Shown here: one piece after another, positions 1 through 9,823 of the stretch | Layout: every line of letters starts with the position of its first letter | How positions within the stretch are numbered: the first letter of the stretch is position 1 | Assembly (NCBI RefSeq): GCF_963576545.1 | Contig: NW_026870488.1 | Coordinates: 295,470-359,469, forward strand | DNA length: 64,000 nt | DNA from: Limanda limanda | Lineage: Eukaryota; Chordata; Actinopteri; Pleuronectiformes; Pleuronectidae | Direction of reading: 5' to 3' | Notes under the pieces: generated by a model | Databases searched by the model: none | Told to the model about the DNA's origin: nothing | What the model saw: only the letters and a program-made list of their open reading frames with translations | Made by a program: the position numbers and the translations under genes

Positions 1-526
1 ATCCGCAGGACCCAAATTAGTCCAGATGCAACCACTTTCCAAGTCTCTCCGACCTTCACAAAAAAAGTTATTCAAGAATATCTCTTTCTCCTATGTGCTT
101 TCATCCCTAACCCTAACCCTAACCCTTCCGAAAGTCGGAGAAGCTCAAGGATGGTACCGATCGATGCGCGCTACCCCATTTAGTGGGGGTAGAGCCTACT
201 TGCAAGTCTCTCCGACCTTCACAAAAAAAGTTATTCAAGAATATCTCTTTCTCCTATGTGCTTTCATCCCTAACCCTAACCCTAACCCTTCCGAAAGTCG
301 GAGAAGCTCAAGGATGGTACCGATCGATGCGTGCAACCCCATTTAGTGGGGGTAGAGCCTACTTGCAAGTCTCTCCGACCTTCACAAAAAAAGTTATTCA
401 AGAATATCTCCTCAGATTTGGGGGAATTTCGTCGGTCGACCTCTTCCGAAGGTCGTAAAAGCTCGGGGATGGTACCAATCGATCCGCAGGACCCAAATTA
501 GTCCAGATGCAACCACTTTCCAAGTC

Positions 527-622
527 TCTCCGACCTTCACAAAAAAAGTTATTCAAGAATATCTCTTTCTCCTATGTGCTTTCATCCCTAACCCTAACCC
601 TAACCCTTCCGAAAGTCGGAGA
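527..622 (+). other. Inverted repeat flanking the telomeric block in T (representative)
   Basis: tctccgacctt in the core (527-537) is complementary to aaagtcggaga in the right arm (612-622) at 10 of 11 positions, with 74 nt between them that include the telomeric block. N has a related 8-bp perfect pair, cgaccttc with gaaggtcg (857-864 and 929-936 in the copy at 848). In the T copies starting at 41709, 44756 and 61563 the core reads tctccgacttt, which makes the 11-bp pairing perfect. Confidence 0.55.
586..606 (+). repeat. Telomeric block (CCCTAA)3CCC in a T monomer (representative)
   Basis: Every T carries this block at monomer positions 65-85. Nearly all have exactly four C-triplets separated by TAA. 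None has more than four. Eighteen T copies have three C-triplets and are 157 bp long; they start at 1484, 10305, 12223, 20408, 26343, 29068, 34353, 35790, 36915, 38344, 40437, 47642, 48922, 54207, 55644, 56769, 58198 and 60291. A few blocks carry point changes: ccttaaccc near 26103, 29621 and 49475, tatccc near 26570, 30092 and 49946, and taatcc near 34422. The C-rich strand is the plus strand throughout. Confidence 0.96.
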
Positions 623-651
623 AGCTCAAGGATGGTACCGATCGATGCGCG

Positions 652-673
652 CTACCCCATTTAGTGGGGGTAG
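652..673 (+). other. Short inverted repeat (predicted hairpin) at the T right end
   Basis: The arms ctacccc (652-658) and ggggtag (667-673) are perfect complements, 7 bp, around an 8-nt loop. This is present in all T copies of the gctacccc subtype. In the gcaacccc subtype, which precedes N, one arm base changes and leaves an A-A mismatch inside the stem. Whether it folds or does anything is not known; the subtype difference is what makes it notable. Confidence 0.6.
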
Positions 674-847
674 AGCCTACTTGCAAGTCTCTCCGACCTT
701 CACAAAAAAAGTTATTCAAGAATATCTCTTTCTCCTATGTGCTTTCATCCCTAACCCTAACCCTAACCCTTCCGAAAGTCGGAGAAGCTCAAGGATGGTA
801 CCGATCGATGCGCGCAACCCCATTTAGTGGGGGTAGAGCCTACTTGC

Positions 848-891
848 AAGTCTCTCCGACCTTCACAAAAAAAGTTATTCAAGAATATCTC
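848..891 (+). repeat. 44-bp core shared by T and N (representative)
   Basis: This segment, starting aagtctctccgaccttcac, continuing through an A7 run and ending gaatatctc, is the same in both monomer types. It is the longest stretch of near-identity between T and N, so it is the natural place for exchange between unlike monomers. Junctions of several large duplications in this window can be placed at its first base. Its common variants are gtaattc for gttattc, cataaa for cacaaa, aataaag for aaaaaag, and caataat for caagaat. Confidence 0.9.
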
Positions 892-1002
892 CTCAGATTT
901 GGGGGAATTTCGTCGGTCGACCTCTTCCGAAGGTCGTACAAGCTCGGGGATGGTACCAATCGATCCGCAGGACCCAAATTAGTCCAGATGCAACCACTTT
1001 CC
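848..1002 (+). repeat. N monomer (155 bp), representative copy
   Basis: Representative of about 122 N copies. The core is 848-891, the variable segment 892-924 and the right arm 925-1002. The variable segment has no telomeric motif. It contains cagatttgggggaattt and the palindrome ggtcgacc (SalI site). The right arm aligns base for base, without gaps, to the T right arm (shared ttccgaa, ggatggtacc, atcgat, attagt). T and N are therefore ancient duplicates whose length difference of 8 bp lies wholly in the variable segment. Named N variants include one with AAGCTT, one with aataaag plus ccaaagg, and one with tttagggg. Confidence 0.94.
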
Positions 1003-1803
1003 AAGTCTCTCCGACCTTCACAAAAAAAGTTATTCAAGAATATCTCTTTCTCCTATGTGCTTTCATCCCTAACCCTAACCCTAACCCTTCCGAAAGTCGG
1101 AGAAGCTCAAGGATGGTACCGATCGATGCGCGCTACCCCATTTAGTGGGGGTAGAGCCTACTTGCAAGTCTCTCCGACCTTCACAAAAAAAGTTATTCAA
1201 GAATATCTCTTTCTCCTATGTGCTTTCATCCCTAACCCTAACCCTAACCCTTCCGAAAGTCGGAGAAGCTCAAGGATGGTACCGATCGATGCGCGCAACC
1301 CCATTTAGTGGGGGTAGAGCCTACTTGCAAGTCTCTCCGACCTTCACAAAAAAAGTAATTCAAGAATATCTCCTCAGATTTGGGGGAATTTCGTCGGTCG
1401 ACCTCTTCCGAAGGTCGTACAAGCTCGGGGATGGTACCAATCGATCCGCAGGACCCAAATTAGTCCAGATGCAACCACTTTCCAAGTCTCTCCGACCTTC
1501 ACAAAAAAAGTTATTCAAGAATATCTCTTTCTACTATGTGCTTTCATCCCTAACCCTAACCCTTCCGAAAGTCGGAGAAGCTCAAGGATGGTACCGATCG
1601 ATGCGCGCTACCCCATTTAGTGGGGGTAGAGCCTACTTGCAAGTCTCTCCGACCTTCACAAAAAAAGTTATTCAAGAATATCTCTTTCTCCTATGTGCTT
1701 TCATCCCTAACCCTAACCCTAACCCTTCCGAAAGTCGGAGAAGCTCAAGGATGGTACCGATCGATGCGCGCTACCCCATTTAGTGGGGGTAGAGCCTACT
1801 TGC

Positions 1804-2119
1804 AAGTCTCTCCGACCTTCACAAAAAAAGTTATTCAAGAATATCTCCTCAGATTTGGGGGAATTTCGTCGGTCGACCTCTTCCGAAGGTCGTACAAGCT
1901 TGGGGATGGTACCAATCGATCCGCAGGACCCAAATTAGTCCAGATGCAACCACTTTCCAAGTCTCTCCGACCTTCACAAAAAAAGTTATTCAAGAATATC
2001 TATCTCCTATGTGCTTTCATCCCTAACCCTAACCCTAACCCTTCCGAAAGTCGGAGAAGCTCAAGGATGGTACCGATCGATGCGCGCTACCCCATTTAGT
2101 GGGGGTAGAGCCTACTTGC
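1804..2119 (+). repeat. Landmark dimer: AAGCTT-bearing N plus 161-bp T
   Basis: A C-to-T change in the N right arm creates AAGCTT (1896-1901). The next T lacks two bases just after the core (tatctatctcc). The two marks always occur together, in 13 dimers of 316 bp starting at 1804, 12543, 20728, 36110, 38664, 39632, 41230, 44277, 47962, 55964, 58518, 59486 and 61084. They therefore descend from one ancestral dimer copied by larger duplications. AAGCTT is absent from the consensus monomers, so these sites form a HindIII fingerprint of the super-structure. Confidence 0.9.
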
Positions 2120-2934
2120 AAGTCTCTCCGACCTTCACAAAAAAAGTTATTCAAGAATATCTCTTTCTCCTATGTGCTTTCATCCCTAACCCTAACCCTA
2201 ACCCTTCCGAAAGTCGGAGAAGCTCAAGGATGGTACCGATCGATGCGCGCTACCCCATTTAGTGGGGGTAGAGCCTACTTGCAAGTCTCTCCGACCTTCA
2301 CAAAAAAAGTTATTCAAGAATATCTCTTTCTCCTATGTGCTTTCATCCCTAACCCTAACCCTAACCCTTCCGAAAGTCGGAGAAGCTCAAGGATGGTACC
2401 GATCGATGCGCGCTACCCCATTTAGTGGGGGTAGAGCCTACTTGCAAGTCTCTCCGACCTTCACAAAAAAAGTTATTCAAGAATATCTCTTTCTCCTATG
2501 TGCTTTCATCCCTAACCCTAACCCTAACCCTTCCGAAAGTCGGAGAAGCTCAAGGATGGTACCGATCGATGCGCGCTACCCCATTTAGTGGGGGTAGAGC
2601 CTACTTGCAAGTCTCTCCGACCTTCACAAAAAAAGTTATTCAAGAATATCTCTTTCTCCTATGTGCTTTCATCCCTAACCCTAACCCTAACCCTTCCGAA
2701 AGTCGGAGAAGCTCAAGGATGGTACCGATCGATGCGCGCTACCCCATTTAGTGGGGGTAGAGCCTACTTGCAAGTCTCTCCGACCTTCACAAAAAAAGTT
2801 ATTCAAGAATATCTCTTTCTCCTATGTGCTTTCATCCCTAACCCTAACCCTAACCCTTCCGAAAGTCGGAGAAGCTCAAGGATGGTACCGATCGATGCGC
2901 GCAACCCCATTTAGTGGGGGTAGAGCCTACTTGC
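1959..2934 (+). repeat. Run of six consecutive T monomers
   Basis: A 161-bp T (1959) is followed by five 163-bp T copies starting at 2120, 2283, 2446, 2609 and 2772. Only the last has the gcaacccc form and it is followed by N at 2935. The run is repeated at 12698-13673 and 20883-21858 in the other super-repeat copies. It is where telomeric blocks are densest, one every 163 bp without an N between. Confidence 0.9.
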
Positions 2935-4858
2935 AAGTCTCTCCGACCTTCACAAAAAAAGTAATTCAAGAATATCTCCTCAGATTTGGGGGAATTTCGT
3001 CGGTCGACCTCTTCCGAAGGTCGTACAAGCTCGGGGATGGTACCAATCGATCCGCAGGACCCAAATTAGTCCAGATGCAACCACTTTCCAAGTCTCTCCG
3101 ACCTTCACAAAAAAAGTTATTCAAGAATATCTCTTTCTCCTATGTGCTTTCATCCCTAACCCTAACCCTAACCCTTCCGAAAGTCGGAGAAGCTCAAGGA
3201 TGGTACCGATCGATGCGCGCTACCCCATTTAGTGGGGGTAGAGCCTACTTGCAAGTCTCTCCGACCTTCACAAAAAAAGTTATTCAAGAATATCTCTTTC
3301 TCCTATGTGCTTTCATCCCTAACCCTAACCCTAACCCTTCCGAAAGTCGGAGAAGCTCAAGGATGGTACCGATCGATGCGCGCAACCCCATTTAGTGGGG
3401 GTAGAGCCTACTTGCAAGTCTCTCCGACCTTCACAAAAAAAGTTATTCAAGAATATCTCCTCAGATTTGGGGGAATTTCGTCGGTCGACCTCTTCCGAAG
3501 GTCGTACAAGCTCGGGGATGGTACCAATCGATCCGCAGGACCCAAATTAGTCCAGATGCAACCACTTTCCAAGTCTCTCCGACCTTCACAAAAAAAGTTA
3601 TTCAAGAATATCTCTTTCTCCTATGTGCTTTCATCCCTAACCCTAACCCTAACCCTTCCGAAAGTCGGAGAAGCTCAAGGATGGTACCGATCGATGCGCG
3701 CTACCCCATTTAGTGGGGGTAGAGCCTACTTGCAAGTCTCTCCGACCTTCACAAAAAAAGTTATTCAAGAATATCTCCTCAGATTTGGGGGAATTTCGTC
3801 GGTCGACCTCTTCCGAAGGTCGTACAAGCTCGGGGATGGTACCAATCGATCCGCAGGACCCAAATTAGTCCAGATGCAACCACTTTCCAAGTCTCTCCGA
3901 CCTTCACAAAAAAAGTTATTCAAGAATATCTCTTTCTCCTATGTGCTTTCATCCCTAACCCTAACCCTAACCCTTCCGAAAGTCGGAGAAGCTCAAGGAT
4001 GGTACCGATCGATGCGCGCTACCCCATTTAGTGGGGGCAGAGCCTACTTGCAAGTCTCTCCGACCTTCACAAAAAAAGTTATTCAAGAATATCTCTTTCT
4101 CCTATGTGCTTTCATCCCTAACCCTAACCCTAACCCTTCCGAAAGTCGGAGAAGCTCAAGGATGGTACCGATCGATGCGCGCTACCCCATTTAGTGGGGG
4201 TAGAGCCTACTTGCAAGTCTCTCCGACCTTCACAAAAAAAGTTATTCAAGAATATCTCTTTCTCCTATGTGCTTTCATCCCTAACCCTAACCCTAACCCT
4301 TCCGAAAGTCGGAGAAGCTCAAGGATGGTACCGATCGATGCGCGCTACCCCATTTAGTGGGGGTAGAGCCTACTTGCAAGTCTCTCCGACCTTCACAAAA
4401 AAAGTTATTCAAGAATATCTCTTTCTCCTATGTGCTTTCATCCCTAACCCTAACCCTAACCCTTCCAAAAGTCGGAGAAGCTCAAGGATGGTACCGATCG
4501 ATGCGCGCAACCCCATTTAGTGGGGGTAGAGCCTACTTGCAAGTCTCTCCGACCTTCACAAAAAAAGTTATTCAAGAATATCTCCTCAGATTTGGGGGAA
4601 TTTCGTCGGTCGACCTCTTCCGAAGGTCGTACAAGCTCGGGGATGGTACCAATCGATCCGCAGGACCCAAATTAGTCCAGATGCAACCACTTTCCAAGTC
4701 TCTCCGACCTTCATAAAAAAAGTTATTCAAGAATATCTCTTTCTCCTATGTGCTTTCATCCCTAACCCTAACCCTAACCCTTCCGAAAGTCGGAGAAGCT
4801 CAAGGATGGTACCGATCGATGCGCGCTACCCCATTTAGTGGGGGTAGAGCCTACTTGC

Positions 4859-5339
4859 AAGTCTCTCCGACCTTCACAAAAAAAGTTATTCAAGAATATC
4901 TCTTTCTCCTATGTGCTTTCATCCCTAACCCTAACCCTAACCCTTCCGAAAGTCGGAGAAGCTCAAGGATGGTACCGATCGATGCGCGCAACCCCATTTA
5001 GTGGGGGTAGAGCCTACTTGCAAGTCTCTCCGACCTTCACAAAAAAAGTTATTCAAGAATATCTCCTCAGATTTGGGGGAATTTCGTCGGTCGACCTCTT
5101 CCGAAGGTCGTACAAGCTCGGGGATGGTACCAATCGATCCGCAGGACCCAAATTAGTCCAGATGCAACCACTTTCCAAGTCTCTCCGACCTTCACAAAAA
5201 AAGTTATTCAATAATATCTCTTTCTCCTATGTGCTTTCATCCCTAACCCTAACCCTAACCCTTCCGAAAGTCGGAGAAGCTCAAGGATGGTACCGATCGA
5301 TGCGCGCTACCCCATTTAGTGGGGGTAGAGCCTACTTGC
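4859..5339 (+). repeat. T-N-T segment linking super-repeat copy 1 to the 1,280-bp pair
   Basis: Monomers start at 4859 (T), 5022 (N) and 5177 (T with caataat). This continues the match with 23783-24263 but not with the second super-repeat copy, which instead has an aataaag N at 15761. The first and third copies therefore share a more recent common structure here, or the second copy has been rearranged. Confidence 0.75.
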
Positions 5340-7899
5340 AAGTCTCTCCGACCTTCACAAAAAAAGTTATTCAAGAATATCTCTTTCTCCTATGTGCTTT
5401 CATCCCTAACCCTAACCCTAACCCTTCCGAAAGTCGGAGAAGCTCAAGGATGGTACCGATCGATGCGCGCAACCCCATTTAGTGGGGGTAGAGCCTACTT
5501 GCAAGTCTCTCCGACCTTCACAAAAAAAGTTATTCAAGAATATCTCCTCAGATTTGGGGGAATTTCGTCGGTCGACCTCTTCCGAAGGTCGTACAAGCTC
5601 GGGGATGGTACCAATCGATCCGCAGGACCCAAATTAGTCCAGATGCAACCACTTTCCAAGTCTCTCCGACCTTCACAAAAAAAGTTATTCAAGAATATCT
5701 CTTTCTCCTATGTGCTTTCATCCCTAACCCTAACCCTAACCCTTCCGAAAGTCGGAGAAGCTCAAGGATGGTACCGATCGATGCGCGCTACCCCATTTAG
5801 TGGGGGTAGAGCCTACTTGCAAGTCTCTCCGACCTTCACAAATAAAGTTATTCAAGAATATCTCCTCAGATTTGGGGGAATTTCGTCGGTCGACCTCTTC
5901 CAAAGGTCGTACAAGCTCGGGGATGGTACCAATCGATCCGCAGGACCCAAATTAGTCCAGATGCAACCACTTTCCAAGTCTCTCCGACCTTCACAAAAAA
6001 AGTTATTCAAGAATATCTCTTTCTCCTATGTGCTTTCATCCCTAACCCTAACCCTAACCCTTCCGAAAGTCGGAGAAGCTCAAGGATGGTACCGATCGAT
6101 GCGCGCTACCCCATTTAGTGGGGGTAGAGCCTACTTGCAAGTCTCTCCGACCTTCACAAAAAAAGTTATTCAAGAATATCTCTTTCTCCTATGTGCTTTC
6201 ATCCCTAACCCTAACCCTAACCCTTCCAAAAGTCGGAGAAGCTCAAGGATGGTACCGATCGATGCGCGCAACCCCATTTAGTGGGGGTAGAGCCTACTTG
6301 CAAGTCTCTCCGACCTTCACAAAAAAAGTTATTCAAGAATATCTCCTCAGATTTGGGGGAATTTCGTCGGTCGACCTCTTCCGAAGGTCGTACAAGCTCG
6401 GGGATGGTACCAATCGATCCGCAGGACCCAAATTAGTCCAGATGCAACCACTTTCCAAGTCTCTCCGACCTTCATAAAAAAAGTTATTCAAGAATATCTC
6501 TTTCTCCTATGTGCTTTCATCCCTAACCCTAACCCTAACCCTTCCGAAAGTCGGAGAAGCTCAAGGATGGTACCGATCGATGCGCGCTACCCCATTTAGT
6601 GGGGGTAGAGCCTACTTGCAAGTCTCTCCGACCTTCACAAAAAAAGTTATTCAAGAATATCTCTTTCTCCTATGTGCTTTCATCCCTAACCCTAACCCTA
6701 ACCCTTCCGAAAGTCGGAGAAGCTCAAGGATGGTACCGATCGATGCGCGCAACCCCATTTAGTGGGGGTAGAGCCTACTTGCAAGTCTCTCCGACCTTCA
6801 CAAAAAAAGTTATTCAAGAATATCTCCTCAGATTTGGGGGAATTTCGTCGGTCGACCTCTTCCGAAGGTCGTACAAGCTCGGGGATGGTACCAATCGATC
6901 CGCAGGACCCAAATTAGTCCAGATGCAACCACTTTCCAAGTCTCTCCGACCTTCACAAAAAAAGTTATTCAAGAATATCTCTTTCTCCTATGTGCTTTCA
7001 TCCCTAACCCTAACCCTAACCCTTCCGAAAGTCGGAGAAGCTCAAGGATGGTACCGATCGATGCGCGCTACCCCATTTAGTGGGGGTAGAGCCTACTTGC
7101 AAGTCTCTCCGACCTTCACAAATAAAGTTATTCAAGAATATCTCCTCAGATTTGGGGGAATTTCGTCGGTCGACCTCTTCCAAAGGTCGTACAAGCTCGG
7201 GGATGGTACCAATCGATCCGCAGGACCCAAATTAGTCCAGATGCAACCACTTTCCAAGTCTCTCCGACCTTCACAAAAAAAGTTATTCAAGAATATCTCT
7301 TTCTCCTATGTGCTTTCATCCCTAACCCTAACCCTAACCCTTCCGAAAGTCGGAGAAGCTCAAGGATGGTACCGATCGATGCGCGCTACCCCATTTAGTG
7401 GGGGTAGAGCCTACTTGCAAGTCTCTCCGACCTTCACAAAAAAAGTTATTCAAGAATATCTCTTTCTCCTATGTGCTTTCATCCCTAACCCTAACCCTAA
7501 CCCTTCCAAAAGTCGGAGAAGCTCAAGGATGGTACCGATCGATGCGCGCAACCCCATTTAGTGGGGGTAGAGCCTACTTGCAAGTCTCTCCGACCTTCAC
7601 AAAAAAAGTTATTCAAGAATATCTCCTCAGATTTGGGGGAATTTCGTCGGTCGACCTCTTCCGAAGGTCGTACAAGCTCGGGGATGGTACCAATCGATCC
7701 GCAGGACCCAAATTAGTCCAGATGCAACCACTTTCCAAGTCTCTCCGACCTTCATAAAAAAAGTTATTCAAGAATATCTCTTTCTCCTATGTGCTTTCAT
7801 CCCTAACCCTAACCCTAACCCTTCCGAAAGTCGGAGAAGCTCAAGGATGGTACCGATCGATGCGCGCTACCCCATTTAGTGGGGGTAGAGCCTACTTGC
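5340..7899 (+). repeat. 1,280-bp tandem duplication
   Basis: Units 5340-6619 and 6620-7899 each read T, N, T, N, T, T, N, T. They share private marks in the same order: an aataaag/ccaaagg N (5821, 7101), a ccaaaag T (6139, 7419) and a cataaa T (6457, 7737). I saw no difference between the two units. The combination of marks is not repeated elsewhere in the window in this order, so this is a local event. Confidence 0.88.
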
Positions 7900-8380
7900 A
7901 AGTCTCTCCGACCTTCACAAAAAAAGTTATTCAAGAATATCTCTTTCTCCTATGTGCTTTCATCCCTAACCCTAACCCTAACCCTTCCGAAAGTCGGAGA
8001 AGCTCAAGGATGGTACCGATCGATGCGCGCAACCCCATTTAGTGGGGGTACAGCCTACTTGCAAGTCTCTCCGACCTTCACAAAAAAAGTTATTCAAGAA
8101 TATCTCCTCAGATTTGGGGGAATTTCGTCGGTCGACCTCTTCCGAAGGTCGTACAAGCTCGGGGATGGTACCAATCGATCCGCAGGACCCAAATTAGTCC
8201 AGATGCAACCACTTTCCAAGTCTCTCCGACCTTCACAAAAAAAGTTATTCAAGAATATCTCTTTCTCCTATGTGCTTTCATCCCTAACCCTAACCCTAAC
8301 CCTTCCGAAAGTCGGAGAAGCTCAAGGATGGTACCGATCGATGCGCGCTACCCCATTTAGTGGGGGTAGAGCCTACTTGC
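7900..8380 (+). repeat. T-N-T segment between local duplications
   Basis: Monomers start at 7900, 8063 and 8218. The T at 7900 carries a gtacagcc change near 8050 (normal gtagagcc). The segment resembles the start of another 1,280-bp unit but lacks the aataaag N, so it may be the remnant of a third unit shortened by deletion. That reading is inference. Confidence 0.7.
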
Positions 8381-9823
8381 AAGTCTCTCCGACCTTCACA
8401 AAAAAAGTTATTCAAGAATATCTCTTTCTCCTATGTGCTTTCATCCCTAACCCTAACCCTAACCCTTCCAAAAGTCGGAGAAGCTCAAGGATGGTACCGA
8501 TCGATGCGCGCAACCCCATTTAGTGGGGGTAGAGCCTACTTGCAAGTCTCTCCGACCTTCACAAAAAAAGTTATTCAAGAATATCTCCTCAGATTTGGGG
8601 GAATTTCGTCGGTCGACCTCTTCCGAAGGTCGTACAAGCTCGGGGATGGTACCAATCGATCCGCAGGACCCAAATTAGTCCAGATGCAACCACTTTTCAA
8701 GTCTCTCCGACCTTCACAAAAAAAGTTATTCAAGAATATCTCTTTCTCCTATGTGCTTTCATCCCTAACCCTAACCCTAACCCTTCCGAAAGTCGGAGAA
8801 GCTCAAGGATGGTACCGATCGATGCGCGCTACCCCATTTAGTGGGGGTAGAGCCTACTTGCAAGTCTCTCCGACCTTCACAAAAAAAGTTATTCAAGAAT
8901 ATCTCTTTCTCCTATGTGCTTTCATCCCTAACCCTAACCCTAACCCTTCCAAAAGTCGGAGAAGCTCAAGGATGGTACCGATCGATGCGCGCAACCCCAT
9001 TTAGTGGGGGTAGAGCCTACTTGCAAGTCTCTCCGACCTTCACAAAAAAAGTTATTCAAGAATATCTCCTCAGATTTGGGGGAATTTCGTCGGTCGACCT
9101 CTTCCGAAGGTCGTACAAGCTCGGGGATGGTACCAATCGATCCGCAGGACCCAAATTAGTCCAGATGCAACCACTTTTCAAGTCTCTCCGACCTTCACAA
9201 AAAAAGTTATTCAAGAATATCTCTTTCTCCTATGTGCTTTCATCCCTAACCCTAACCCTAACCCTTCCGAAAGTCGGAGAAGCTCAAGGATGGTACCGAT
9301 CGATGCGCGCTACCCCATTTAGTGGGGGTAGAGCCTACTTGCAAGTCTCTCCGACCTTCACAAAAAAAGTTATTCAAGAATATCTCTTTCTCCTATGTGC
9401 TTTCATCCCTAACCCTAACCCTAACCCTTCCAAAAGTCGGAGAAGCTCAAGGATGGTACCGATCGATGCGCGCAACCCCATTTAGTGGGGGTAGAGCCTA
9501 CTTGCAAGTCTCTCCGACCTTCACAAAAAAAGTTATTCAAGAATATCTCCTCAGATTTGGGGGAATTTCGTCGGTCGACCTCTTCCGAAGGTCGTACAAG
9601 CTCGGGGATGGTACCAATCGATCCGCAGGACCCAAATTAGTCCAGATGCAACCACTTTTCAAGTCTCTCCGACCTTCACAAAAAAAGTTATTCAAGAATA
9701 TCTCTTTCTCCTATGTGCTTTCATCCCTAACCCTAACCCTAACCCTTCCGAAAGTCGGAGAAGCTCAAGGATGGTACCGATCGATGCGCGCTACCCCATT
9801 TAGTGGGGGTAGAGCCTACTTGC
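8381..9823 (+). repeat. Triplicated 481-bp unit with linked markers
   Basis: Units 8381-8861, 8862-9342 and 9343-9823 are each T, N, T. Each has ccaaaag (a CpG transition) in its first T and cacttttc in place of cactttcc at the end of the N. Linked markers in consecutive units show recent local amplification. The equivalent place near 17041-18002 has two such units, and those at 28106 and 31630 have one each, so copy number varies among related blocks. Confidence 0.87.

Larger units (their letters stand above)
522..684 (+). repeat. T monomer (163 bp), representative copy
   Basis: Representative of about 277 T copies. The layout is core 522-565, variable segment 566-606, right arm 607-684. 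The variable segment starts with a pyrimidine-rich stretch (tttctcctatgtgctttcat) and ends with (CCCTAA)3CCC. The right arm holds GGTACC, GATC, ATCGAT and a CGCGC cluster, then a small hairpin. Two subtypes exist, read just before the hairpin loop. The form gctacccc is usually followed by another T. The form gcaacccc is followed by N in every copy I traced. Seven CpGs lie in the monomer. Confidence 0.95.
522..1002 (+). repeat. 481-bp higher-order unit T-T-N (representative)
   Basis: The commonest grouping is T of the gctacccc subtype, T of the gcaacccc subtype, then N: 163 + 163 + 155 = 481 bp. Monomers here start at 522, 685 and 848. The grouping recurs across the whole window. It is modified by loss of the second T (giving T-N, 318 bp, for example 3571-3888) and by insertion of extra gctacccc-type T copies (runs of up to six T). 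Confidence 0.9.
1..4858 (+). repeat. Long super-repeat, copy 1 (5' end outside the window)
   Basis: The order of monomers and their private variants match 10740-15597 (offset 10,739) and 18925-23782 (offset 18,924). Shared landmarks are a gtgcaacccc T at 204, a gtaattc N at 1329, a tactat T with one lost hexamer at 1484, an AAGCTT N at 1804, a 161-bp T at 1959, a six-T run, a ggggcag T ending at 4051, a ccaaaag T at 4378 and a cataaa T at 4696. Copy-specific changes include gtaaaag near 451 and gcgcaac rather than gtgcaac near 4505. Copies 1 and 3 stay collinear further, to about 5339 and 24263. Confidence 0.88.

Noticed and set aside
586..606. A true telomere end or a long interstitial telomere tract
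   Set aside because: Hexamers occur only in blocks of three and a half, separated by 142 bp or more of other sequence, at a fixed place in the monomer.
858..880. A7 run in the core as the tail of a SINE or retrogene
   Set aside because: It is internal, in every monomer of both types, without target-site duplications or RNA polymerase III boxes that I could recognise.
892..924. CENP-B box in the N variable segment (tttcgtcgg)
   Set aside because: It has the TTCG start, but the required A and the CGGG at their fixed spacing are missing.
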